DNA of 16,684 nt, taken from positions 1 to 16,684 of the forward strand of contig RBNI01003096.1 in the NCBI GenBank assembly GCA_003990745.1. Direction: 5' to 3'. The DNA comes from Jimgerdemannia flammicorona. Its lineage: Eukaryota > Mucoromycota > Endogonomycetes > Endogonales > Endogonaceae. The notes under the pieces were generated by a model. That model did not search any database. It worked only from the letters and a program-made list of their open reading frames with translations, and had not been told where the DNA came from. Shown piece after piece: positions 1-8,077 of this stretch (the stretch's first letter is position 1; every line of letters begins with the position of its first letter). Position numbers and translations under genes: made by a program.

Positions 1-389
1 CCCTACCCCTTTCTGATGAAAGACCACTTTGTCTAACACCATCGCCACCCTCCCACTACTCTGCTCACAGATCTTTACCACCAGACTGTGATGTCAGCCC
101 CCCTGAGGACCCCAACCCACCCACTATCCAGTCAGCAGATCCCCCAACAGCTCCTCCCACCTTAACACCTTCTCTCGCAGCCCCAACTACTGCTCCTCCT
201 CAAAAACAAAAAGCCAATGACCTGCCATTCCCACCCATACTGCTAGTACCCACTCTACAGTGAGCTAACTATTACCTACCCCACCCACAAGCTGAGATCT
301 CAAGTCCTCCCAGCGACCCCCCTCCCCCACCAGCCTATGCCTCACACCTAGTCTATTCCCTATAGTAGCCCAAAATTCCCCCAAAACCT

Positions 390-465
390 CACACTCTCCC
401 AGCCAATGTTCTGACATCTGTACAAAGCCCCCAGCTTACCCAATATTGTAACACTCCTCACAGTC
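390..465 (-). pseudogene. C-terminal zinc-binding motif (zf-RVT-like) of LINE ORF2
   Basis: Reading on in the ORF2 frame past the thumb region (GGLRLVDFPKRLHCL, AWWLKRAME) gives HIGHLVDGGQFDCEEC, then EHWLGEC. This is C-x2-C followed by H-x4-C, the arrangement of the zinc-binding region found after the RT in many eukaryotic LINEs (zf-RVT). A TAA at 436-438 lies between the two halves. The motif supports the claim that the frame is genuine out to the left part of the window although no long open stretch remains there. The role in LINEs is probably nucleic-acid binding during target priming. Confidence 0.7.
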
Positions 466-1249
466 AAATTGTCCACCATCCACCAAATGCCCTATATGGA
501 AATTCAGCATAACATTCCTTCACAATATTCTCCACCATACCACCCAGAACTTGTGGGGAAGCCACCTCCATACCTCAGCACTCCAGGACCAGATACCAGC
601 CCAGTCCCACTCCTCACCGATCCCTGATGCCTGCCAGCCACTCAGCCAAAGGTCCTGGCCAGGCCCCTGCTGATACTCTACTCCTTTCCCAATATCGAAC
701 ATAGCAAGTGGAGCACCCCCCAGGAGCAATCTATCCCAACACCACATATTAGGCCCCCACACCTCCTCCCCCTCATTGCCTTGCCAGCGCAGGCCAATTC
801 GGTGTACTCTGTCAGCCACACCCTACCAAAAGCCCTTAAACCGCAGCCACCTAGTGCCATTCAGCCCCACCAAAGAGAGCAGATCCCCAGAGGACCCTTG
901 AGGGGATGTTCGCATCTCCCATACCTTCTTCAACAGAGGTACCCAACCACCACCCTGCAGTTCCATAGCTCTCTTCAACCACCAGGCTCACAAGCAGTGC
1001 AGCCTCTTAGGAAAGTCCACCAGTCTAAGACCCCCCCTTACTACTGGCCTTGCAAGAGTATCCCAACTGACCTGGGACCTCCTCCCTGCCCAGATCTAAT
1101 CCCTAGCCACCTTCATCAGCTTCTTCACCATCTATGCTGAGAAGTCGAGGTTATATGCCACATACCATAGCTTGGGGAACCAATATACATTCAGGATTGA
1201 CACCCGCCCAGCTAGAGAGATATGGCGGCCTCCCCACCCTTGAAGGACC

Positions 1250-2230
1250 TCCCCCCAAATGTTCACCCTGCTCTCCCACCACCCTCTTGGCAGGACAGAG
1301 CCATATATAGAGAGGAAGATGCCTAGATAATGCACCACCTCACTAGCAGGGACAATTGTTCCAATGACATCTCTGTCCACTAGTCCATTCCCTAGCACCA
1401 TTGTCTCACACTTATGCCAGTTGAGCTTCGCCCCTGAGTGGGCCTCATACCATTCCACAGTCTCCTGAAGTACCTCCATATCTGCTACAGACCCAAGTCC
1501 AACCACTATATCATCAGCAAAGGCCCCCACCTTCCACCCTATACTATATATAGATAGCCCTGCCACCTTCTGGTGAATCCTATCCATCAATGGCTCCAGC
1601 AAAAGGGCATAAAGAATAGGGGACAGAGGGTCCTCCTGAGGAACTCCTCTTTCCAAGGAAAATACCCTCCCATGGTGACCATTACATGTCAGAGCTGCCC
1701 TACTGCTCTCTAGCAGACCTAACATAGAGGCCTTAAATCTTGGGGGGACCTCAATATGGTCCAATACCCTACCCAGCCACACTCACCATACATGGTCGTA
1801 GGCCTTCTCCTGGTCCAAAAAGACCAAACTTCCATCCAAGCCACAAGCCCAGACCCCCTCAATAATGCCATGAACCCACGCAGTCCCATCTCTTATAAGT
1901 CTGCCCCCAACAAAGCCCCACTGCTTCTCCCCCAGCACCTGTTGGGCAACTTTCTGCAGTCTTACAACAATCACCTTAGTCACCATCTTCCTATCCATGT
2001 CCAGAAGCATGATCAGCCTCCAGTTCTTCCAGTCTTCCCTCCTCCCCTTGTCTTTGTACAATAAGGCCATCAGCCCAAGATCCTGCTCTCCAATCCACTC
2101 ACCTCTCTGAAGAATATGGTCACAGAGAGCAGCCATCTCACTCAACACTCCACAGACATTTACCATCTTCTTTCAGAAGTCCCACGGCAGTCCATCCTCC
2201 CCTGGTGCCATCCCAAGTTTAGTTGCTGCC
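1250..2230 (-). pseudogene. Reverse transcriptase domain of LINE ORF2
   Basis: The LINE RT motif blocks are present in order: KLGMAPGEDGLPWDF; LLYKDKGRREDWKNWRLI; ...QWGFVGGRLIRDGTAWV; LVFLDQEKAYDHVW; GVPQEDPLSPILYALLLEPL (family pattern GVRQGCPLSPLLF); the catalytic box FADD at 1521-1510; then GAKLNWHKCETMVLG and HYLGIFLS. The NWR-I-LL-D-K block and GAKLN block point to an L1/Tx1-like enzyme. Stops at 2173 and 1783 break the domain; the second falls in the AYDHV-W region where a Trp or similar codon is expected. The active-site Asp pair is intact. Confidence 0.93.
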
Positions 2231-2939
2231 AGGACACTTTGGATCTCCTCTCCCTGCACTGGTAAGATCAGGTCACCCAGTCTAGCTACTTGTGGAGGCC
2301 TCCACTCTTCAAGTGTGTTCACAATTTCTGCTTCATCAACACCCCCTTCTTCCTCACTCCACAAGCCCTGCCATCTCTCCTTCAACTTTCCTAAGATTTG
2401 TTGCATACTGTGTAGCATTTTCCCATCAGCATCCAGAACCCCATCCCACCAATGTCATACTCTCCTAGCTTTGAGAAGTCTTGATAAGTACCTAGAAGGC
2501 TGCTCACCCTCCTCAAGCCCCTGCCATCGTAGCCTTGCAGCCATGTCCCACATATAAGTCTCCTCCTCTTCCCTCAACACCTGTGGTAGTTCCACTATCT
2601 CCAATTTTGCCCTCTTGATCCTCCAATCCTCCACCCCAACAATAGTGAGCAAATCCACTCAATCCATTTGTAGCCTCCTCAGCCTGCTGGAAGCACACCT
2701 CATGTGTCTCCTCCTCTGCCTCCCGGCCTCTCTACCAGCCCCTCCCTAATAAACTCTCGCAGCCTCTTTCAATCTCAACCAGCGGACATCCACCAGCAAA
2801 CCCTCACACCTCCAATTAAAAACCTTTGCCTGAATGTCCTCCACCCACAATTCCCACAACCCCTTCTCAGCCAGCAGGAAGGAGTTAAGATGTCAATGTC
2901 TGGGTCCATCTCTACTCCCCCCAAACTGCCCATGCCCCA

Positions 2940-3610
2940 AAAGTCCCCAGTGATCAGACCATGGGCACCACTCCACTTCCAATGCCCTCCAAACATCTGA
3001 ATCCCAATACTCCACTGTCAGAATCCAGTCAATCCTCGTGCCCAAGCCATTCACCCAATGCGTATAGACCCTGGCATCCCCTCACCTAGTTCTACCCATA
3101 TCCCCCAAGAAGCTCAATGTCTTCACCTCCTCCCATGTGTCCAGACCTCCACTTCTACCCCCAGCACTCCTCCCTCCATTAGTCCTGTCCAGACACAGAT
3201 CCCTAACCATATTAAAGTCCCCACCAAGCACATCAACCCCTTCTTCCAAGAGAATACCCTCCTCTAGCAGCCTCCTAATCCATGCAGTCCTCTCACCCCT
3301 ATCCACAGGACAGTAGCAAGAGCCCACCTTCACTGATTCCCACCCTGGCTGATGCCAATCTCCCCAGACCAAGTAATCCCCCCAGCTCCTGATTCCCCCC
3401 AAGTCATCTCTACCCTTTCTCACCAAAATCACTACCTTTCCAAACCAAGCAGCAGTCCCACCCCATTCCCTAGTCCATTCTATACAATCATCCTCATCTC
3501 TACATCGAACATCCTGTAGTAAAAAGAGATCAGCCTCCAATTCCTTGAGTCAAGTAAAAATGTTCCTCTGCCACCCAGCGCCCCTTAACCCATTCACATT
3601 CAATGAGAAA
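2940..3610 (-). pseudogene. APE-type endonuclease domain of LINE ORF2
   Basis: Motifs appear in the order expected for the AP-endonuclease-like fold: SLNVNGLR near the start (Asn of motif I), LFLLQDVR (LQ-E/D motif), GGDFNM at about 3222-3207 (the Asp-Asn pair of the GDFN motif), RIDWIL at about 3036-3020, and SDHWG at about 2958-2944 (the catalytic Asp-His pair). This domain makes the first-strand nick that primes reverse transcription. In-frame stops at 3550-3552, 3082-3084 and 2893-2895 break it, so it cannot be made as one protein. The key acidic and His residues themselves are still present. Confidence 0.9.
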
Positions 3611-3661
3611 ATGTTAGTTGTACTGTTCATAAGGAATAATGTTATATCGTAGTCCTATCCT

Positions 3662-5047
3662 CTACAAGTCCACATTCCACTCCTCCTGTACCACATCCAA
3701 GTCATGTTCAGTAGCTAGTTCCTTCTCCCCTGCTTCCTGTGCCATCAATGCTCTCAGAAGTTCTACCATTGCCCCATCTTCATGCTCCTCAAATTCCTTA
3801 TGGTACTCTAGACAGGTCTCCTGCCAGAGCTGCAAACCATGATGCTCTGTCCAGCAGTAGGCCACTCGCTCACCAGCAACCACCCCCAGCTCTGCCTTCC
3901 TCACCTCATCCACCTCATACCCCTCCTCCTTCAGGAAAATACCCAGAATCTCCACCTTCAATGCCTCCACCATACCATCACCATGTAAAATCTGTGCCCA
4001 ATGCTCCTCAGACATTGCCCGCAGGTCCACTTCTCCCAAAGCATCTGCTGCAAGATTATCTATCACCTTGCGCATCCACAACAAGTTCCCCACCTCCTTT
4101 CCTCCTGGAGTCTCTGGCTGCCCAGCATCCAGTATCGTAGTATCAGTACTGACACTAGCAGCCTCATCCCACTCTTTCTCAGGAATATCCACCAGCTCGT
4201 CCTCCCCAACCGCCACCACCTGACCCCCTTGCCCCACATCAGGGACCCCAAAGCACACCTGCTGGGCCCCCTGCATCTGTGTATCCTCCGTTGTCCCTCT
4301 CTTCCCATCTGGGCCCCTCCTGATAAGTGGGGGGGGGGGTGGCATCCAACTCCGGCTCCCACACTTCGAAGGTACCATCAGCAAATGGGTCCTTGTCCAG
4401 CTTCCCCCCAGCCCTTGCCTCCTTCGCCTCTACCTCCTCTCCTCCTTTACTAGCCCAGACACTGGTCTATGCACCTCCAGACTCCTCAGTTCCCACTGAT
4501 GTTTTCTTCACCCCTCCTGTCATACTCGCCAACAACTCCCTCTGCCTCTTGCATCCCTGGGCTCACTCCCACTGCTTCTTATCTATGTGGACATGCTTTC
4601 TGCCCACAACCTCCAGATGTGTCGACTCCTCATACAGTCTCCAGGCCTTCACCCTCCTCTCCACAGCACCACTCAACTCCTCTAACACCTCCAACAAGTC
4701 CTCCTCCTCCTCTTCACTCCCTTTCACCCTTGACACCTTGCAGACAATGGCCCCCCACATCAGTACCAAGGGCCAGTCACTTGCCTTCCCCATGGCCTCC
4801 TTTTCTGCCAGCCGAATCCTTACATCAACATTGCCCATCCTGATTGTAGTCCCCTCCCACACCTGAAAGCTGATGTCCACCATGTCGCTAAACTCAATCA
4901 TCACCTCCTCCACCCTCTTTCTAGTCTCCTCCTTAGTCACCATGGGCACCTCCTTCACCAGAAGCTGCACCACCCTGGGGTTCCATTGTAAGCACCACAC
5001 CATGGGGATCACCACCTCCCCAATCATGACTCCAGTCTTCAGTGTCT
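3662..5047 (-). pseudogene. LINE ORF1, central and C-terminal part
   Basis: Continuation of ORF1, starting at the Glu-Thr-Leu-Lys codons next to the insertion. The segment at roughly 4960-4730 (EETRKRVEEVMIEF... then TIRMGNVDVRIRLAEKEA and LMWGAIVCKV) has the look of the conserved core of fungal LINE ORF1 proteins, probably an RNA-binding fold; this rests on remembered family pattern, not a search. An acidic, probably coiled segment follows (GSEEEEEDLLEVLEEL). In-frame stops are a TGA at 4563-4565 and a TAG at 4467-4469. At a run of 11 C (plus strand G, 4329-4339) the open frame changes by one base; from there a 240-codon acidic C-terminal region stays open to the TAG at 3662-3664. Whole ORF1, with the insertion removed, would be about 680 codons. 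No CCHC zinc knuckle was found. Confidence 0.8.
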
Positions 5048-5052
5048 CATCC
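5048..5052. repeat. Target site duplication, left copy (catcc)
   Basis: Five bases next to the TGTAA start of the left LTR. They match the five bases after the right LTR except for the last base (C here, T there). Five bp is the usual duplication for Ty3/Gypsy integrases. The one difference is a C/T transition, like the other damage in this window. Confidence 0.85.
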
Positions 5053-5070
5053 TGTAAGCACACAACCTCC

Positions 5071-5215
5071 AAGCCACAGAAATCACATGTCACCCTCTTA
5101 ACAAGCCACAGAAATCACACACAACCTCTGAACAAATCTGGAAATCACCTGTGCAATCATGAAGCTGAGTCAAACAGAAGTCACAGTGCACAAAGCTGAG
5201 TCAATACAAAGTCAC
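5071..5215 (+). promoter_or_regulatory. Short direct repeats with two TGAGTCA sites, start of left U3
   Basis: Two perfect copies of AAGCCACAGAAATCACA (5071-5087 and 5103-5119), followed by two imperfect copies of a longer unit containing AAGCTGAGTCAA and AAGTCACAG, 31 bp apart. TGAGTCA occurs at 5166-5172 and 5197-5203. This heptamer is the binding site of Gcn4/Cpc1/AP-1-type bZIP factors. In the right LTR the first is TAAGTCA (13754-13760) and the second is intact (13785-13791). They lie 60-100 bp upstream of a TATA-like box, a sensible enhancer position for the LTR reading frame. Confidence 0.5.
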
Positions 5216-5264
5216 AGAACACAAGGTTCACACAAACGGAATCTTACCAATCAAGAACAGATGC

Positions 5265-5271
5265 ATATATA
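5265..5271 (+). promoter_or_regulatory. Upstream TATA-like box, left LTR
   Basis: ATATATA within GCATATATACTGAGC, 70 bp before the ATG at 5341. It is conserved at the same position in the right LTR (13853-13859). Proposed as the promoter of the LTR reading frame; AT-rich strings of this length can occur by chance, so the call rests on its position after the paired TGAGTCA sites. Confidence 0.45.
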
Positions 5272-5340
5272 CTGAGCCCTGAGATGCATCGAAACAGAGA
5301 ACCAAAACAAATAACAACCACAACTTCTAAACACACAAAT

Positions 5341-6437
5341 ATGACCACCGAGATCTACAACCGCATTCGCGCTGACATTTGGAATGCCATTGTCAACCAA
5401 GCCACACCCCCTCTACCCTCATGAATATCCATAGCCTCGCACCCCTCTACTTTATGGAAGCCCGATGGAACACCCTGAATATGCTTAACGAGGCCCACTA
5501 GATCAGACAAATCTCAAGCTACTACCAGATCGGCCGCCTCCTAGAAGACATGGTCGAACACTACCACAATACAGACATTACCCAGATGTCTCAATGCCAG
5601 AAGCTCATCGCCCGCAAACATCGAGAACTCTTCTATGAGTACAGTACCTTTATTCCCTGCCTCTGAGTTACTACCAGCGAAATGGTTACTACCCTGTCCT
5701 ATGGCCAAATCGATGACATGATACAAGAACTCAACTACAAGTATCTCAAGTACGTTCAGACTACTGACAGAACCTTCCCGCACTCCAATGACCACATCCT
5801 GCAAATGCCCCAAGTTGGATACGCTATAAAGGACATCTATGATATAATCAACTTTGACGAAGACGAAGCAGAAGACAATGATCCCTCTGATGCTGACATG
5901 ACCTCAAGCCAAGGATCTCTACCAACCCTGATCACACTGCCAACCTTGCTGATGAACTTACAATAGTTCATAACCACATACGAGACTTATTGGGACAATG
6001 ATCACTAGCATGAATACCAACCTGCATTTACCCCTGATTACTTCAACTACAATGAAGAGACCAGAGAACACAACCTGTACCTTCAGACAACCCTCGAGAT
6101 CAAACCAACAACTCCACCACCTGAGTACGAGTGACATGAACCACAGCCGCCAGCTTACTATAACCCTGTGACTCATAGTACTGTAATCTATAGAAGGTAC
6201 ACAGACAATGAATCCGATGAAAGTGAAAACAATGCACCACTTCTTTGCCCACCAACACCTTATCCAGCATATGAGACAGATGATGCTATCCTGTGGGATG
6301 GAGATGAAGTTCCAATGTATTATTACCTTAGCCAACAAGGAGAAGTAATCCGCAAACCTCTCTTCCTAGATGACTACTTCATCAGAGATGATGTCATCGA
6401 TGGTGATATCATCAAAGACTATCCAGACAGTGCCTAA
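5341..6437 (+). pseudogene. LTR-embedded reading frame, left copy (unknown protein)
   Basis: Ancestral frame of about 365 codons from ATG 5341 (MTTEIYNRIRADIWN...) to TAA 6435-6437, lying wholly in U3. I do not recognise it. The first ~105 residues look helical; an acidic stretch (NFDEDEAEDNDPSD) lies near residue 170; the C-terminal third is rich in Tyr, Pro and Asp (PPTPYPAYETDD, YYYLSQQGEV, DDYFIRDD). No signal peptide, membrane segment or known motif is evident. This copy has a one-base deletion in a C run (about 5413-5427) and stops at 5499, 5664, 5964, 6006 and 6132. At four of these the right LTR has CGG, CAG, TGG or CGA; only the TGA at 5664 is shared. An ATG at 5682 could start a second frame after the shared stop. 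A TATA-like box lies about 75 bp upstream of ATG 5341. Confidence 0.65.
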
Positions 6438-6486
6438 ACCTATAAATAGCTTAGCAGTCATAGTATAGTTAGATTAGCTTTGTATG

Positions 6487-6570
6487 ACATGACTGTGAAC
6501 TGACTCAGCAGTCAGATGATCTCTTGACATGTCAGATCATACTTATACTACATGACTGTATTCTGACTCA
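6487..6570 (+). promoter_or_regulatory. Paired TGACTCA enhancer-like repeat, left LTR
   Basis: A ~25-bp unit, ACATGACTGT-nnn-CTGACTCAGCA, occurs twice, 63 bp apart (from 6487 and from 6550). TGACTCA, the bZIP (Gcn4/Cpc1/AP-1) site, is at 6501-6507 and 6564-6570. Between them lies an inverted repeat (ATGATCT 6516-6522 and AGATCAT 6534-6540) enclosing the palindrome TGACATGTCA (6525-6534). The block ends about 57 bp before the TATA box at 6627. Both TGACTCA copies are intact in the right LTR at 15090-15096 and 15153-15159. Confidence 0.55.
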
Positions 6571-6626
6571 GCAAAGTACTTAGTGCTACATCCATATCTA
6601 GCCTAGTCCAGATAGCCCCTCACTAG

Positions 6627-6634
6627 TATAAATA
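6627..6634 (+). promoter_or_regulatory. Main TATA box (TATAAATA), left LTR
   Basis: TATAAATA followed by a C-rich stretch, identical in the right LTR (15216-15223). About 120 bp later comes AATAAA. A promoter followed closely by a poly(A) signal is the standard U3-R arrangement, so the genomic RNA should start near 6655-6665. This puts about 1.6 kb of U3 upstream. Confidence 0.7.
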
Positions 6635-6751
6635 CCCCCTCCCCCAGACCTCAGAATCTCAGACCTGAACAATCCGAACACAACTCCTGAGCACTTCCCC
6701 ACAATATTCCTTTACACAAATACTCCTAGTATAGCAATATCATGAATAGCA

Positions 6752-6757
6752 AATAAA
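6752..6757 (+). terminator. AATAAA poly(A) signal, left LTR
   Basis: AATAAA within AGCAAATAAACC, about 120 bp after the main TATA box, conserved in the right LTR. It marks the R region; the copy in the left LTR would normally be bypassed. Confidence 0.5.
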
Positions 6758-7118
6758 CCTATTTAATAACCCACAAACCACTCTTAAGTAAATCCGCTCC
6801 CCGTTAGGTCCCACTCCTAACCCTGTCACGAAATTTCCTAATTGGGTATTGTCTGCAGTGATATGCCAATTCAACTAAGCTGGTCTTAGTTTCTCGAACT
6901 TCCTGAAATACGGAAAATCCTAAACATCCAGAACTAGTCCAAAAAAGGACTTTGGTTGAGATGTCAACCAGATCTTGAAATCAATAAGCGTAGAGGACAT
7001 ACTCCATACGAAATTGATCTTGACCATAAGAAAACGGTCTTCCAGAATATCCTGAACATCTAGAAAACCCTTCCAGAACTATGTAACAGTTACCCTAAAA
7101 AGCAACCCTCTTACAACT

Positions 7119-7130
7119 TGGTAGCAGTGG
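7119..7130 (+). other. Primer binding site, initiator-tRNA-Met-like
   Basis: TGGTAGCAGTGG begins three bases after the left LTR. The first nine bases (TGGTAGCAG) equal the complement of the 3' end of many eukaryotic initiator tRNA-Met genes. The position right after the LTR is the one expected for the minus-strand primer. Confirmation needs the host tRNA set. Confidence 0.75.
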
Positions 7131-7132
7131 TT

Positions 7133-8077
7133 TACAATTCAATTCTGCTTCAAGACGCTTCCTCACCCTGCTACAAACCCTTCTGTGAATTTCTACAAGT
7201 TGGTATAAAGCCCAACCTCTGACCTGGAATTTATTGTGAACCATCTGACAATCTGGAGAGAATTGAACCTGACGTATAAGGACAATTTGACCTCCACACT
7301 TGCAACAAGTGGGATAAACTTCATTCAAAGAAAGAAGTACTCCGATTAAATCAGCAAATAGGCGAATACCTATTCACCGAACTCCTTGCACTATACCCAG
7401 TAAGTCAAGATGAAGAAGGTCTTATAGAAGCCTTCTTTACTCTTCTCAATAAGAGTTTTGTCAGCTCCACAAACCTGAGTGACCTAGGACAACTAGCAGC
7501 AGTCTTTCTAGCCTTAGTTCCTCATGAAGCCCAAGCCTCTGTAGCCAAGTGGCTCAACTCTACTGACTTCCACTGAACCAGAACCAAGACTGCATTATAC
7601 TACCAATTCCAGAACAGTAAGGCCTGCCATATTCTTAAGGAAGAAGCAAGAGAAACCCTCCATCAACTACCTGATCCCAAACCTGAAGCAGGCCCTGCTA
7701 CAGCCCTACCTGAATCCGAAACTAATACCGAACCAGAACTTGACTTTGAATTAAGTCCATCTGAAATCAGATATATAACTGATTCTGTCTACTTTGATGC
7801 TGAGCAAACCCAAGTACACGGAGACCAAATCCAAGAGGAGGAGGAGTATCTCAGTGAATTCGATTCCAGATACACCACTGAAGGAGATGTACCTCCATCA
7901 GGACAGAATACACCTACACAGCAACAGACAGCCATCTATCAAGCCCTTACTCTAGACCCACAACTATTACTCCAGCAACTTACACAGACTCAAAGAACCC
8001 CATCACACTCTGCACCAGTACCTCAAGTAGTACCAGGAACACCACTACCAGTAGTTCAACTGCCTCTAGTAAACAAC
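7133..8077 (+). pseudogene. N-terminal extension of Gag, unrecognised
   Basis: About 315 codons in the gag-pol frame before the first in-frame ATG. Stops are few (7220 TGA, 7277 TAA, 7574 TGA). Readable parts include a helical stretch with Leu and acidic residues (LTELLALYP-like, EGLIEAFFTLLNKSF, GQLAAVFLALVPHEA), then an acidic, Pro/Gln-rich linker (EPELDFELSPSE, IQEEEEYLSEF, QQQTAIYQ, and a Pro/Val run before the ATG). I do not recognise a known domain. It may be an extended matrix-like part of Gag or a separate accessory protein read without an obvious start codon. There is no membrane segment. Confidence 0.55.

Larger units (their letters stand above)
1..3630 (-). pseudogene. LINE ORF2: endonuclease-reverse transcriptase, 3' end off the window
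   Basis: The catalytic protein of the LINE, which nicks target DNA and copies the element RNA there. The start is the ATG at 3630 (plus-strand cat 3628-3630), 31 bp after the ORF1 stop. It is followed within 15 codons by the SLNVNGLR endonuclease motif. One frame runs over at least 1,210 codons to base 1. It holds 18 in-frame stops, with the lowest base of each at 3550, 3082, 2893, 2746, 2659, 2455, 2173, 1783, 1132, about 1099, about 1000, 820, 520, 436, 265, 187, 124 and 94, and no frameshift. Several stops sit where the family has Trp, Arg or Gln, as expected for C-to-T or G-to-A change. Domains: endonuclease 3610-2940, reverse transcriptase about 2230-1250, thumb and C-terminal region to about 500, zinc motif 465-390. 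Confidence 0.93.
1..5052 (-). mobile_element. LINE (non-LTR retrotransposon), left part: ORF1 3' part and ORF2
   Basis: Minus-strand LINE with two reading frames: the rest of ORF1 (5047 to 3662), a gap of about 31 bp, then ORF2 (3630 to beyond base 1). ORF2 has an APE-type endonuclease followed by a LINE reverse transcriptase, the standard order for target-primed retrotransposons. The element is cut at 5052 by the LTR retrotransposon; its 5' part resumes at 15705. The 3' end, with any tail and target duplication, is outside the window. The plus strand here is C- and A-rich because the coding strand is rich in G, Trp, Gly and Glu codons. Damage is by point substitutions that create stops; only one indel is inferred, in a C run of ORF1. 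Clade placement (L1/Tx1-like or a fungal clade such as Tad, Deceiver or Inkcap) needs a phylogeny. Confidence 0.95.
5053..7115 (+). repeat. Left (5') LTR, 2,063 bp
   Basis: Begins TGTAAGC and ends CTCTTACA, with 5-bp inverted ends TGTAA/TTACA. It aligns end to end with 13641-15704 and is one base shorter because of a deletion in a C run near 5413-5427. Two blocks compared by eye (5761-6000 and 6168-6437; 510 bp) show 41 differences, all transitions. Layout: short upstream region with repeats and a TATA-like box (5265), reading frame 5341-6437, enhancer-like repeats 6487-6570, main TATA box 6627, AATAAA 6752, then U5. By this reading U3 is about 1.6 kb and holds the reading frame; R would start around 6655. 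Confidence 0.97.

Noticed and set aside
4001..4866. Long plus-strand open frames rich in Ser, Pro and Thr
   Set aside because: They lie opposite LINE ORF1, have low-complexity composition typical of the antisense of G-rich coding DNA, and show no motif.
5053..5093. Apparent zinc-finger-like CDFCGLEVVC at the start of a minus-strand open frame
   Set aside because: These codons come from the LTR end, not from the LINE. The LINE frame joins at 5047, so the Cys residues were never part of ORF1.
5541..5813. 90-codon minus-strand frame conserved in both LTRs (also 14130-14402)
   Set aside because: It is antisense to the longer LTR frame. Presence in both LTRs is expected because they are copies, and the plus frame explains the open stretch better.
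5761..6437. Purifying selection on the LTR frame from codon positions of LTR-LTR differences
   Set aside because: One 240-bp block showed 14 of 23 differences at third positions, but the next block (270 bp) showed 4 of 18. Pooled, it is 16 first, 7 second and 18 third, no clear signal, and C content by codon position also biases it.
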